From Paracoccus kondratievae (GTDB lineage Bacteria; Pseudomonadota; Alphaproteobacteria; Rhodobacterales; Rhodobacteraceae): a DNA stretch of 64,000 nt. A program made the translations under genes and the position numbers. Where the stretch lies: contig NZ_CP045073.1 of assembly GCF_009301415.1 (NCBI RefSeq), positions 434,001-498,000 on the forward strand. Reading direction: 5' to 3'. Below the pieces are notes generated by a model. The model worked only from the letters and a program-made list of their open reading frames with translations, made no database searches and had not been told where the DNA came from. The stretch's first letter is position 1; the number at the start of each line of letters is the position of its first letter. This document shows, one piece after another, positions 16,814 to 24,920 of this stretch.

Positions 16814-17664
16814 GGTTGTGTTGACAAAAAGGATTCCCCTGCGCGTCTGGCTGTGATTCAAGATCATCTCTACGTGGGAGGTGACCTTGGCACGCAATCT
16901 GATGTCCGACGACGAATGGGCATTCTTTGAGGGCTTCATCCGAGCCGTCCGGCATCCGAACGGGCGCAAGCCTGCGGACCATCGACTTGTTCTGGATGGC
17001 ATTTTCTGGGTCGCGCGGACCGGTGCGCCCTGGCGGGACCTGCCAGAGGAGTTTGGCAAGTGGTCATCTGTCTACCGGCAGTTCCGGCGCTGGACGCTCG
17101 CCGGGCTGTGGGAGGACATCCTGGATGCCTTGAACCACGCGAAGCTCGCGCCCGACAAGCTCCAGATGATCGACAGCACTGTGATCAGGGCCCACCACCA
17201 TGCGGCCGGCGCAAAAGGGGGACTCCGAAAGAGGCTCTTGGCCGTTCAAGAGGTGGGTTCTCGACCAAGATCCATCTCCGCGTCAACGGCGCTGGCCTCC
17301 CGATAAGGACCGAGATCACGCCCGGGCAGGATTCAGACTACACGGGCTATGATCTGGTGATGGCCGACAACCTTCCGCAGCCCGCCGTGTTGGTCGCCGA
17401 CAGGGGCTATGACTCTGATAAAATTAGAGAAGACATCGAGAGCCGTAACGCGCTGCCCATGATCCCCATGCGAAAGAACCGCAAGGTGCGCAAGGTCGTC
17501 GACATGACCATCTACACCTTGCGCAACATGGTCGAGCGTTGTTTCAACAAGCTCAAGAACAGTCGCCGCCTGGCAACACGCTACGACAAAACCGCAGACA
17601 GTTTCCTCGGCTTCATCGACATCGCCTGCATCAGGCTCTGGCTTCGCCATTTGTCAACATGACC
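16814..17664 (+). mobile_element. IS5-family element (IS427 group), copy 1
   Basis: 851 bp bounded by terminal inverted repeats that begin GGTTGTGTTGACAAA at the left and, read inward from the right, GGTCATGTTGACAAA. The element is flanked by TA on both sides (16812-16813 and 17665-17666), as expected for TA target duplication in this group. It contains one transposase in two overlapping frames. A second copy of the same length, with an identical transposase, lies inverted at 19577-20427. Confidence 0.9.
16881..17662 (+). CDS. IS5-family transposase, two frames joined by programmed frameshift
   Basis: The first frame (16881-17306) encodes the DUF4096-like N-terminal part (LMSDDEWAFFEGFIRAV, WVARTGAPWRDLPEEFG, and IDSTVIRAHHHAAGAKGG with the first catalytic Asp). 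The second frame (open from 17060 to 17662) supplies ALGRSRGGFSTKIHL, VLVADRGYDSDKIRE with the second Asp, and the region up to RRLATRYDKTADSFLGF. The switch is a -1 shift at the slippery run AAAAGGGGG around 17212-17221, as in other IS427-group elements. Translation may start at the GTG 16881 or the TTG 16887 after GGGAGGTGA. It is identical to the transposase of copy 2, so both could be active. Confidence 0.88.
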
Positions 17665-17668
17665 TAAT

Positions 17669-19069
17669 ATGACCCACCCAGCGTTCTCATCGTCGCTGGC
17701 GGTTGAACGCTTTCGCGCCATCGAGCCGCATCTGAATGACGGTGTTACGCTTACGGCATTGGCGCATGCCAGCGTCGCAAGTGAGCGGACGTTGCAAAGG
17801 TGGCTGAGCTGCTACCGTACCAAAGGGCTGGCCGGTCTCGAACGTCGACCACGCAGCGATCAAGGCAGACTGCATATGCCTGATCACCTGACTGCGGTAA
17901 TTCACGAGCTAGCTCTCAAGCGGCCCCGTCCTCCGGTCAGCGCTATTCATCGAAAGGTCGCGGCGCTCGCCGTCGCCGAAGGACATCGGGCGCCCAGCTA
18001 CTCGTCAGTCGCTCGCGTCGTTCGCGATGTGCCCGAAAGCCGGATCGCAGCAGCAACCAACCCGGCTGCATACCGAGACCATCATGAACTGGTGTATCGT
18101 CGGGAGGCGAGCGTCTCCAACGAGATGTGGCAGGCCGACCATACGGTTCTCGACATCCTTGTTTTGGATCAGGCCGGAAATCCGGTTCGCCCGTGGTTGA
18201 GCGTGGTGCTCGACGACTTCAGTCGGGCCGTCGCAGGCTATTTCATCAGCCTGGCTGCGCCGTGCGCGCTAAACACCGCTTTGGCACTGCGTCATGCTAT
18301 CTGGCGTAAAGCTGATCCCCAATGGATCGTCAGTGGCATCCCAGAACAGCTTTATGTCGATAACGGCTCGGATTTCGTCTCCGAACATATCGAGCAAGCC
18401 TGCATGGCACTCAAGATTCGTCTTACTCACTCCTTGCCGGGAAGGCCACGCGGGCGCGGCAAGATAGAGCGGGTGTTTCGCACCATCAACGACATGTTTC
18501 TGCCCGACCTTCCTGGCCACGTGATCCGAGGCAAGCCATTGTCGGAGCCGGCCTTCTCGCTGGATGAACTTCGTGCCAGCTTCGAGTCATTCGTCTGCCG
18601 CGTTTACCATGCCCGTTCACACGGAAGCACAGGCGAAGCGCCCGTCGTTCGTTGGCAGAAGGGGGGCTTTCTGCCGGTGATGCCCGACAGCATCGAACAG
18701 CTCGACATGCTGCTGGTGCATGTCCCCAAGTCACGCAAGGTGCTGCGCGACGGCATTCGCCTACTTGGTCGCCGATACGTGGAGCCCACACTGGCGGCCT
18801 TTGTCGGTGAAAATGTCGAAGTGCTCTACGATCCGCGAGATCTCACTGAAGTGCATGTCTACCATGAGGGCCATTTCATCTGTCGTGCCCTGAGCCCCGA
18901 TCATTTAGCCGCGCCATCGCTGCGCGAGATCCAACATGCGCGGCGCAACGCGAAAAGACGTGATATCGGCGCGCTCACCGACATGGAGGCTGCCGATGGC
19001 GACCAAGCGGGTCCGGCTCCCCGAACCACCACCGTCCGAGGGCTCCGGCTCTACGCCACTGACGATTGA
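17669..19069 (+). CDS. Mu/TniA-type DDE transposase
   Basis: 466 residues: N-terminal helix-turn-helix (VTLTALAHASVASERTLQRWL), then an rve integrase core with the catalytic triad Asp157 (WQADHTVLD), Asp231 (YVDNGSDF) and Glu267 (GKIERVFRTIND), a D-35-E spacing, and a Mu transposase C-terminal beta-barrel domain. The family cuts and joins DNA together with a TniB/MuB ATPase, encoded just downstream in an overlapping frame. The ATG lies only four bases after the IS5 copy, without a ribosome site, so its own promoter and possibly part of its 5' end were removed by the IS. The catalytic core itself looks intact. Confidence 0.85.
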   Translation: MTHPAFSSSLAVERFRAIEPHLNDGVTLTALAHASVASERTLQRWLSCYRTKGLAGLERRPRSDQGRLHMPDHLTAVIHELALKRPRPPVSAIHRKVAALAVAEGHRAPSYSSVARVVRDVPESRIAAATNPAAYRDHHELVYRREASVSNEMWQADHTVLDILVLDQAGNPVRPWLSVVLDDFSRAVAGYFISLAAPCALNTALALRHAIWRKADPQWIVSGIPEQLYVDNGSDFVSEHIEQACMALKIRLTHSLPGRPRGRGKIERVFRTINDMFLPDLPGHVIRGKPLSEPAFSLDELRASFESFVCRVYHARSHGSTGEAPVVRWQKGGFLPVMPDSIEQLDMLLVHVPKSRKVLRDGIRLLGRRYVEPTLAAFVGENVEVLYDPRDLTEVHVYHEGHFICRALSPDHLAAPSLREIQHARRNAKRRDIGALTDMEAADGDQAGPAPRTTTVRGLRLYATDD

Positions 19070-19577
19070 GTTTCCGACCGAGCAGCCGTTCCTGCCAACC
19101 CGAGAACACTCACGCTTCGTGGAGTTCGCAGAGGCTTGCTCGCGCTATCGCTATATTGGCGTATGTCACGGTCGTCCTGGCGTAGGCAAAACGCGATCGG
19201 CACGCGAGTTTGCCAGTTTCCCGAACCTGCAAAGCTATGGTGTTCTTGGATCGCTAGCACCTTCACTGGTGGCGGAAATTTCAAAGTGCCAAGCCATTTT
19301 CTATACGGTGACGGTCAGCAACACACCCAAGACGATCGATGCGGTGCTGGGCACCAACCTGACCAAGATGGGGTACGCCAGACTAACGATTTCCGCTGGT
19401 TCGTCGGAAAATGCCAACTATGAAGCTGCCCGCCGCGCATGTCCTCTCGTGATCATTGACGAAGCCGACCGGCTGACCATCAAGTCGCTCGAACACCTGC
19501 GCGATTTAAGCGATCAGAACGGCTTTGGGCTGGTCCTGATGGGCATGCCGGGCCTTGAGAAGCGCCTGGCCCGCTAG
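18996..19577 (+). pseudogene. TniB-like AAA ATPase, truncated by IS5 copy 2
   Basis: The frame starts at ATG 18996 after GGAGG (18984-18988) and overlaps the transposase gene by 74 bp. It encodes a Walker A (GRPGVGKT), a Walker B (PLVIIDEADR) and the following sensor segment (GLVLMGMPGLEKRLAR). It stops at a TAG created by the TA target and the first base of the IS. About 193 residues remain; TniB/MuB-type partners are usually longer, so the C-terminal part is gone. The ATPase normally selects target DNA and activates the transposase. With it truncated and no transposon ends seen, this element is probably immobile. Confidence 0.82.
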
Positions 19578-20427
19578 GTCATGTTGACAAATGGCGAAGC
19601 CAGAGCCTGATGCAGGCGATGTCGATGAAGCCGAGGAAACTGTCTGCGGTTTTGTCGTAGCGTGTTGCCAGGCGGCGACTGTTCTTGAGCTTGTTGAAAC
19701 AACGCTCGACCATGTTGCGCAAGGTGTAGATGGTCATGTCGACGACCTTGCGCACCTTGCGGTTCTTTCGCATGGGGATCATGGGCAGCGCGTTACGGCT
19801 CTCGATGTCTTCTCTAATTTTATCAGAGTCATAGCCCCTGTCGGCGACCAACACGGCGGGCTGCGGAAGGTTGTCGGCCATCACCAGATCATAGCCCGTG
19901 TAGTCTGAATCCTGCCCGGGCGTGATCTCGGTCCTTATCGGGAGGCCAGCGCCGTTGACGCGGAGATGGATCTTGGTCGAGAACCCACCTCTTGAACGGC
20001 CAAGAGCCTCTTTCGGAGTCCCCCTTTTGCGCCGGCCGCATGGTGGTGGGCCCTGATCACAGTGCTGTCGATCATCTGGAGCTTGTCGGGCGCGAGCTTC
20101 GCGTGGTTCAAGGCATCCAGGATGTCCTCCCACAGCCCGGCGAGCGTCCAGCGCCGGAACTGCCGGTAGACAGATGACCACTTGCCAAACTCCTCTGGCA
20201 GGTCCCGCCAGGGCGCACCGGTCCGCGCGACCCAGAAAATGCCATCCAGAACAAGTCGATGGTCCGCAGGCTTGCGCCCGTTCGGATGCCGGACGGCTCG
20301 GATGAAGCCCTCAAAGAATGCCCATTCGTCGTCGGACATCAGATTGCGTGCCAAGGTCACCTCCCACGTAGAGATGATCTTGAATCACAGCCAGACGCGC
20401 AGGGGAATCCTTTTTGTCAACACAACC
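19577..20427 (-). mobile_element. IS5-family element (IS427 group), copy 2, inverted
   Basis: 851 bp, the same length as copy 1 and encoding an identical transposase, in the opposite orientation, with the same terminal repeats and TA on both flanks (19575-19576 and 20428-20429). Its left end disrupts the TniB-like ATPase and its right end disrupts the gene that follows the cadmium ATPase. The two copies form long inverted repeats 1.9 kb apart. Confidence 0.9.
19579..20360 (-). CDS. IS5-family transposase (copy 2), programmed frameshift
   Basis: Same two-frame organisation as copy 1: the N-terminal frame spans 20360-19935 and the C-terminal frame 20181-19579, joined by a -1 shift at the AAAAGGGGG run (CCCCCTTTT on the plus strand, near 20020-20029). 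The translated products are identical to those of copy 1, indicating a recent duplication or gene conversion. Confidence 0.88.
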
Positions 20428-20538
20428 TAATCCTCCCACAATGGCTGCCTGGGCCGTATTGATCGCAAGCACCCATGCGAGCGCCCATTGTTCGCTCTTC
20501 TCGGATGAAGTGGTACTGCCCTTGGACTGATTACTCAT
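20428..20538 (-). pseudogene. N-terminal fragment of a membrane protein, possibly a CDF cation transporter
   Basis: A start at 20538 with GAGGTG correctly spaced opens about 36 residues (MSNQSKGSTTSSEKSEQWAL, then AWVLAINTAQAAIVGG) before the frame enters the IS. A polar N terminus followed at once by a hydrophobic helix of this kind resembles the start of cation-diffusion-facilitator family exporters, which often follow CadA-type ATPases. The assignment rests on a short segment and position only. The rest of the gene is not in the window on the far side of the IS. Confidence 0.4.
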
Positions 20539-20604
20539 AAATTACACCTCGGCTTTCTTGGCAAGAAGTGGAAGCCGCGACCTGCCTTCGCGCACTGCTT
20601 AAGC

Positions 20605-22737
20605 TCATTTGTCGCGGGTGCCGCGCCAGGTCAGCAGGCGCAGCGCATTGGCCGTAACGAGGACCGTAGCGCCCGTATCGGCGAGGATCGCCATCCAGAG
20701 CGTGGTAATGCCGAATAGAGTCGTCACGAGGAAGACGGCCTTCAGACCAAGCGCTATGGCGATATTTTGCCAAATATTGCCGAGTGTCGCCTGTGACAAC
20801 CCGATGAGATCGGCAACACCCGTCACCCGGTTTCTGAGCAGCGCGGCATCTGCGGTCTCCAGAGCAACGTCGGTGCCTGCACCCATGGCAACGCCAACGG
20901 AAGCGGCTGCGAGCGCCGGCGCGTCATTGATACCGTCTCCCACCATGGCGATCGGGCCATTAGCTTTGAGGCGACCGATCTCGGCAAGTTTGGCGTCGGG
21001 CAACAATTCGGCGCTTGCCTCAAGGCCAAGATGGGCCGCAATGGCGTCGGCCGTGCGCTTGTTGTCGCCGGTCAGCATCAGTGGCCGCACACCTCGATCT
21101 GTCAGTCGCTTCACACCTTCGATAGCGTCGTCGCGCGGTTCGTCGCGCAACGCGATCAATCCCTCGATGGTCTTGCCCTTTATAAGCACGACGACTGTCT
21201 TGCCCTGGCTCTCCAGTGTGGTGATCGTCTCGGCGATATTCTCTTCGAGGGCAGCCTGTTCGGCGGCATGACGAGGAGACCCGACCGAAGCGAAGCCGTC
21301 CTTCAACCGCGCTGTGACCGCTTTGCCGGGTGTGGCAACGCCGCCCCCGAAGGTGACGGGCAGTTCGAGCCCCCGCACCTTTGCCGCCTCCACGATTGCA
21401 ACCCCGAGAGGATGGCTGGTGCTGCGCTCGACGGCCGCTGCAATGGCAAGGACGGAGTTCTCGTCCCCAATGATCGGCACAATGTCCGTCACCTGGGGAT
21501 GGCCACGCGTCAGGGTTCCTGTCTTGTCGAAGGCAACAGTTACGACCTTACCGAGTATTTCCAGTGCCGCGCCCCCCTTGATCAGCAATCCCTGACGCGC
21601 GCCGGCGGCAAGACCCGAGGCAATAGCCGCCGGCGTGGAAATCACGAGCGCGCAGGGACAAGCAATCAGCAACGTCGCAAGACCCCGATATACCCATGTC
21701 ATCCAGTCACCGCCGAAGGCGAGCGGCGGCACCACAACGATGAGAGCCGCGACGACCATAGCGCCCGGCGTATACCAGCGGCTGAAACGGTCGATCATAC
21801 GCGCCGTTGGGGCCTTTGATTCCTGAGCTTCCTCGACCATGTGGATGATGCGGGCAATGGTATTGTCGGCCGCGACATGGCTGATCGACACCCGCAACTC
21901 GCCATTTGCATTGATGCTGCCGGCATAGACGTTTGCGCCGGCTTCTTTCAGCACGGGCATGGATTCGCCTGTCACGGGTGCCTCATCGACCTCAGATGCA
22001 CCGTCAATCACCGTGCCGTCAGACGGCACACGGTCCCCAGGCCGAACAACGACGACATCACCAATGGCCAACTCTTCGGCAGCGACCTGCTCAATGACAC
22101 CATCACGCTCGCGGAACGCGACCCGGGGCACGAGATCGATCAGCGCTTCAATACCTGCCCGCGCACGGCCTGCCGCCACGGTTTCAAGCAGTTCGCCCAC
22201 TGCGAACAGAAAGATCACGACAGCAGCCTCTTCGGCCTCGCCAATGGCGACCGCGCCGAGTGCCGCGACTGTCATCAACGTTTCGATAGTGAAGGGCGAG
22301 CCGGACATCGCACCGGCGACCGCCCGCCTCGCGAACGGGATAACGCTGATCAGGGCCGCACCTGAATAGAGCCATTGCCCCCAATCCGGCAGGATACGCG
22401 CAATGGCGAAGGCAAGCATGAAAAGTGCGCCGGTCAGCAGTACAAGCCGACCCTTGCTGCCTTTCCACCACGCCTCTGTGATGCGCTTCCGAGGCGGACC
22501 CGCCTTCGTCTCAGCCTGCTCGATCACTGGCGTGTAGCCGAGCGCTCGGATCTTTTGCTCAATAGTGCCGAGGGCCGTCCGGTCTTCATCGAGTTGCAAT
22601 GCTAGCGTCTCGTTGGCGTAGCTGACATTGATGTCGCTAACGCCCGGCAGGCGTTGCATCGCCGTCTCGATTTTCAATGCGCACGAGGCGCAGTCCATGC
22701 CTTCTATACGCAGTCTGTAAGGGCTCGCTGCCGTCAT
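20605..22737 (-). CDS. cadA: Heavy-metal P-type ATPase (Cd2+/Zn2+/Pb2+ export)
   Basis: 710 residues of the P1B-ATPase family. An N-terminal HMA domain carries the metal motif GMDCASC. The membrane core has the CPC motif (LLIACPCALVIS), then the phosphorylation site DKTGTLT, the HP motif (STSHPLG), TGDNKRTADAI and GDGINDAPALA, and the last helices end in GATVLVTANALRLL typical of CadA/ZntA. It pumps divalent soft metals from cytoplasm to periplasm. A MerR-type operator lies 38 bp before the start, with TTGACC and a long spacer, so it is expected to be induced by metal through the nearby MerR regulator. Metal preference among Cd, Zn and Pb is not resolved. Confidence 0.93.
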   Translation of the reverse strand: MTAASPYRLRIEGMDCASCALKIETAMQRLPGVSDINVSYANETLALQLDEDRTALGTIEQKIRALGYTPVIEQAETKAGPPRKRITEAWWKGSKGRLVLLTGALFMLAFAIARILPDWGQWLYSGAALISVIPFARRAVAGAMSGSPFTIETLMTVAALGAVAIGEAEEAAVVIFLFAVGELLETVAAGRARAGIEALIDLVPRVAFRERDGVIEQVAAEELAIGDVVVVRPGDRVPSDGTVIDGASEVDEAPVTGESMPVLKEAGANVYAGSINANGELRVSISHVAADNTIARIIHMVEEAQESKAPTARMIDRFSRWYTPGAMVVAALIVVVPPLAFGGDWMTWVYRGLATLLIACPCALVISTPAAIASGLAAGARQGLLIKGGAALEILGKVVTVAFDKTGTLTRGHPQVTDIVPIIGDENSVLAIAAAVERSTSHPLGVAIVEAAKVRGLELPVTFGGGVATPGKAVTARLKDGFASVGSPRHAAEQAALEENIAETITTLESQGKTVVVLIKGKTIEGLIALRDEPRDDAIEGVKRLTDRGVRPLMLTGDNKRTADAIAAHLGLEASAELLPDAKLAEIGRLKANGPIAMVGDGINDAPALAAASVGVAMGAGTDVALETADAALLRNRVTGVADLIGLSQATLGNIWQNIAIALGLKAVFLVTTLFGITTLWMAILADTGATVLVTANALRLLTWRGTRDK

Positions 22738-22774
22738 GGTGTCACCTCGACCATTGATGTGACACCCCAGATAG

Positions 22775-22795
22775 ACCCTGTAGCAACTACAGGGT
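22775..22795 (-). promoter_or_regulatory. MerR-type operator/promoter of cadA
   Basis: ACCCTGTA-N5-TACAGGGT is a perfect dyad. On the minus strand it is preceded by TTGACC, which overlaps it as the -35 box, and followed by TATCTG at 19-bp spacing, the elongated spacer that MerR activators correct by twisting DNA. The same dyad occurs before merR and, degenerate, before dsbB. Confidence 0.8.
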
Positions 22796-22869
22796 CAAGA
22801 GCCGACCCTGTTTATTCGTTTTTGCGCGGCAATCCGTGCGAATTCGCCGCACAGCTTCATGCAAGAGAC

Positions 22870-22900
22870 TTGTCCCTGTAGTGGGTATAGGGTGCAGATA
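22870..22900 (+). promoter_or_regulatory. MerR-type operator/promoter of dsbB-dsbA
   Basis: TTGTCC at 22870-22875 and CAGATA at 22895-22900 are 19 bp apart. The spacer holds CCCTGTA-N5-TATAGGG (22874-22892), a near copy of the cadA dyad with one mismatch between arms. This places the two oxidoreductase genes under the same metal-responsive regulator. Confidence 0.7.
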
Positions 22901-22955
22901 TGCTCCATATGTAAGCTTGATTGGAGCGAAACAGAATGATGCGAAAGCGAGTGCT

Positions 22956-23396
22956 ATGACCACCGGGGCGGGCACGACTGCCAATAGCTGGGCGTTCGTG
23001 TTTCTGGCATGGCTCATCGCGCTTGCCGCCTCGCTCGGCGCTTTGTTCATTGGCGAGATCATGGGGCAGACGCCGTGCAATCTGTGCTGGCATCAGCGCG
23101 CTTTCATGTTCCCGCTGGCGATCATCCTGGCCGTTGCTAGCTTTAGAGACGATGCCGGCGTTTCTTGGTACGGACTTCCATTGGCTGCCCTTGGCGCGGC
23201 GATCGCGGCATTCCACTCTCTGCTTTATGCGGGCATCATTCCCGCAGCCATCGAACCATGTGGACAAGACGGCCCATCCTGTTCGAGCGCGGATATGACA
23301 ATCCTCGGCGTTTTGCCGCTCCCTTACCTATCGCTCGCCGCCTTCTTGAGCATCGCCCTTCTTCTCCTTCTCGCGCACCGGAAGCGTTCAACATGA
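22956..23396 (+). CDS. dsbB: Disulfide bond formation protein B
   Basis: 146 residues with four membrane helices. The first periplasmic loop has the redox pair in TPCNLCWHQR and the second loop has the pair in EPCGQDGPSC, as in the short DsbB/BdbC type. DsbB reoxidises its thiol oxidase partner and passes electrons to quinone. ATG 22956 is chosen because it gives the correct N-terminal length; the frame is open further upstream, but that part contains the MerR promoter. It overlaps the next gene by four bases (ATGA). Its link to the metal operon suggests a role in repairing or keeping oxidised periplasmic thiols under soft-metal stress. Confidence 0.9.
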   Translation: MTTGAGTTANSWAFVFLAWLIALAASLGALFIGEIMGQTPCNLCWHQRAFMFPLAIILAVASFRDDAGVSWYGLPLAALGAAIAAFHSLLYAGIIPAAIEPCGQDGPSCSSADMTILGVLPLPYLSLAAFLSIALLLLLAHRKRST

Positions 23397-24052
23397 CCAG
23401 ACGGTCCATCGTACTTCTCACTGGCCTTGTCGCACTGATTGTCTTTGCCGGCGGTGCCTTTATCTACGACCGCTACGGCGGCAACTCGGCACAGCCCGTT
23501 GCAGCAGCGCAAGGGAACGCGCTGGTCAGGGCGCATTCACCGATCATTGGCCCTGCGGATGCACCGGTGACGATCGTGGAATTCTTCGATCCGTCCTGTG
23601 AGGCTTGCCGAGCCTTCTATCCTGCCGTTAAGCAGATCATGGCGAATTTCCCTAGTGAGACGCGACTTGTTATCCGATACGCGCCCTTCCATGAGGGATC
23701 GGACGAAGCCGTCAGGATTGTGGAAACGGCCCGTCTTCAGGGCCGCTACGCACCCGTGCTGGAGGCCTTGCTGGCGCGACAGCCGGAATGGGCCGTGCAT
23801 GACGCACCCGATCTCGAAAAAGCCTGGGAAATCGTAGCGGCGGCGGGGTTGGATGTTGAGCAGGCACGGCGTGAGATGTCCTCGGCCGAGATCGATGCCG
23901 TTCTTGAGCAGGACCTGGCGGACGTTCAGAGCAATAACGTCCGTCAGACACCAACCTTTTTCGTCAATGGCAGGCCGCTGGAATCCTTCGGCCCGCAGCA
24001 ACTCTACGATTTGGTGCGTGAAGAGGTGGAGAGCGCCAGAGCGACGCAATAG
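23393..24052 (+). CDS. DsbA-family thioredoxin-like thiol oxidoreductase
   Basis: 219 residues. A single N-terminal membrane anchor or signal (about residues 5-27) precedes a thioredoxin-fold domain with the active site in FFDPSCEACRAFYP and the cis-proline segment VRQTPTFFVNGRP. Between them is the helical insertion typical of DsbA-like proteins. It follows dsbB with a four-base overlap, so the pair forms a complete periplasmic disulfide-forming couple. Only 65 bp separate it from merR. It is probably membrane-anchored in the periplasm; whether it works as oxidase or isomerase is not known. Confidence 0.88.
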   Translation: MTRRSIVLLTGLVALIVFAGGAFIYDRYGGNSAQPVAAAQGNALVRAHSPIIGPADAPVTIVEFFDPSCEACRAFYPAVKQIMANFPSETRLVIRYAPFHEGSDEAVRIVETARLQGRYAPVLEALLARQPEWAVHDAPDLEKAWEIVAAAGLDVEQARREMSSAEIDAVLEQDLADVQSNNVRQTPTFFVNGRPLESFGPQQLYDLVREEVESARATQ

Positions 24053-24090
24053 CGTCAAGATCGACAAACATCGACATCGAACCTACAGTG

Positions 24091-24111
24091 ACCCTGTATT
24101 TGCTACAGGGT
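24091..24111 (+). promoter_or_regulatory. MerR-type operator before merR
   Basis: ACCCTGTA-N5-TACAGGGT, arms identical to the cadA site, ends only six bases before the merR start codon. With GTGACC as -35 and 19-bp spacing, the -10 would fall at 24112-24117, immediately before the ATG. The message would then be leaderless or start inside the gene; alternatively the site acts only in autorepression. Confidence 0.75.
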
Positions 24112-24117
24112 CATGCA

Positions 24118-24522
24118 ATGAACTCTTCCATTCTGACGATCGGTCATCTTGCAAAGCAAACCGGTACCAAGGTTGAGACGATCCGGTTCTACGAGAAGAA
24201 CGGTCTACTGCCCGAGCCCTCACGTACCGAAGGTAACTATCGGGCCTATGAGCCGGATCATCTGAACCGGCTGAGTTTTATCCGTCGGGCACGTGACCTC
24301 GGCTTCTCACTCGACCAAATCAGAGCGCTTCTCGCCCTCTCCGACAATCGTGGACAATCCTGCGCAGCAGTTGATGCCATCGCTAGCGAACATCGTGCAG
24401 AGGTCGACAAGAAGATCACTGATCTGATGGCGCTCAAGGCCGAACTCGACCGAATGATCGACCAATGCGAGTGTGGCATCGTCGCCGATTGCCGGATCAT
24501 TGAAACCCTGTCGCCAAAATGA
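24118..24522 (+). CDS. MerR-family metal-responsive regulator (CadR/ZntR/PbrR type)
   Basis: 134 residues. Winged helix-turn-helix LTIGHLAKQTGTKVETIRFYEKNGLLP and YRAYEPDHLNRLSFIRRARDLGFSLDQIRALL, then the dimerisation helix with Cys82 and a C-terminal metal loop with Cys117, Cys119 and Cys125 (QCECGIVADC). This cysteine set is typical of the Zn/Cd/Pb branch rather than the copper branch. ATG 24118 is used because an upstream in-frame ATG (24088) would place the operator inside the coding region. The regulator is expected to act at the three matching dyads in this locus. Confidence 0.92.
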   Translation: MNSSILTIGHLAKQTGTKVETIRFYEKNGLLPEPSRTEGNYRAYEPDHLNRLSFIRRARDLGFSLDQIRALLALSDNRGQSCAAVDAIASEHRAEVDKKITDLMALKAELDRMIDQCECGIVADCRIIETLSPK

Positions 24523-24920
24523 TCGGAGGCAAGGTCCTTCCGTGAGAACTGCTCTTGCGAACGAGAGCCGACTTCGCGCCAGCCAGCATCAGGACGAGGC
24601 TCAAAGGGCGGGCGCGTAGCGCTACCATAGCAGCTTTGCCGACGATCAATGTCTTGATCGACGGCATTTGGCAGGTCGTTCGACAACTTCCGCTTGGAAG
24701 AGTTGGCTGATGAAAGCGGCATTTCCGCTCCCACCCTTTCGCGCCATCTGACGATCCGCCAATTAGCGCGACCAAGAAGCCGCCAAATACTGCGCTCGTT
24801 TACAACAGACGTTTCTTCAACGAAGAAATAAAACATTTGTTGCCTGATACCATAAGTTTTGGCACAAACGAATCAGGGAGGAGGGGGAGAGCGATTCCCC
24901 TTCATCAGCAGGGCAAATAA
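24523..24920. other. Gap of about 400 bp with a possible coding remnant
   Basis: No intact gene is visible. On the plus strand around 24680-24831, one frame ending at a TAA reads RLEELADESGISAPTLSRHL, which looks like a helix-turn-helix, perhaps a remnant of a transposase or regulator. I could not name a family. The last 60 bp are the leader of the aminotransferase operon. Confidence 0.35.
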
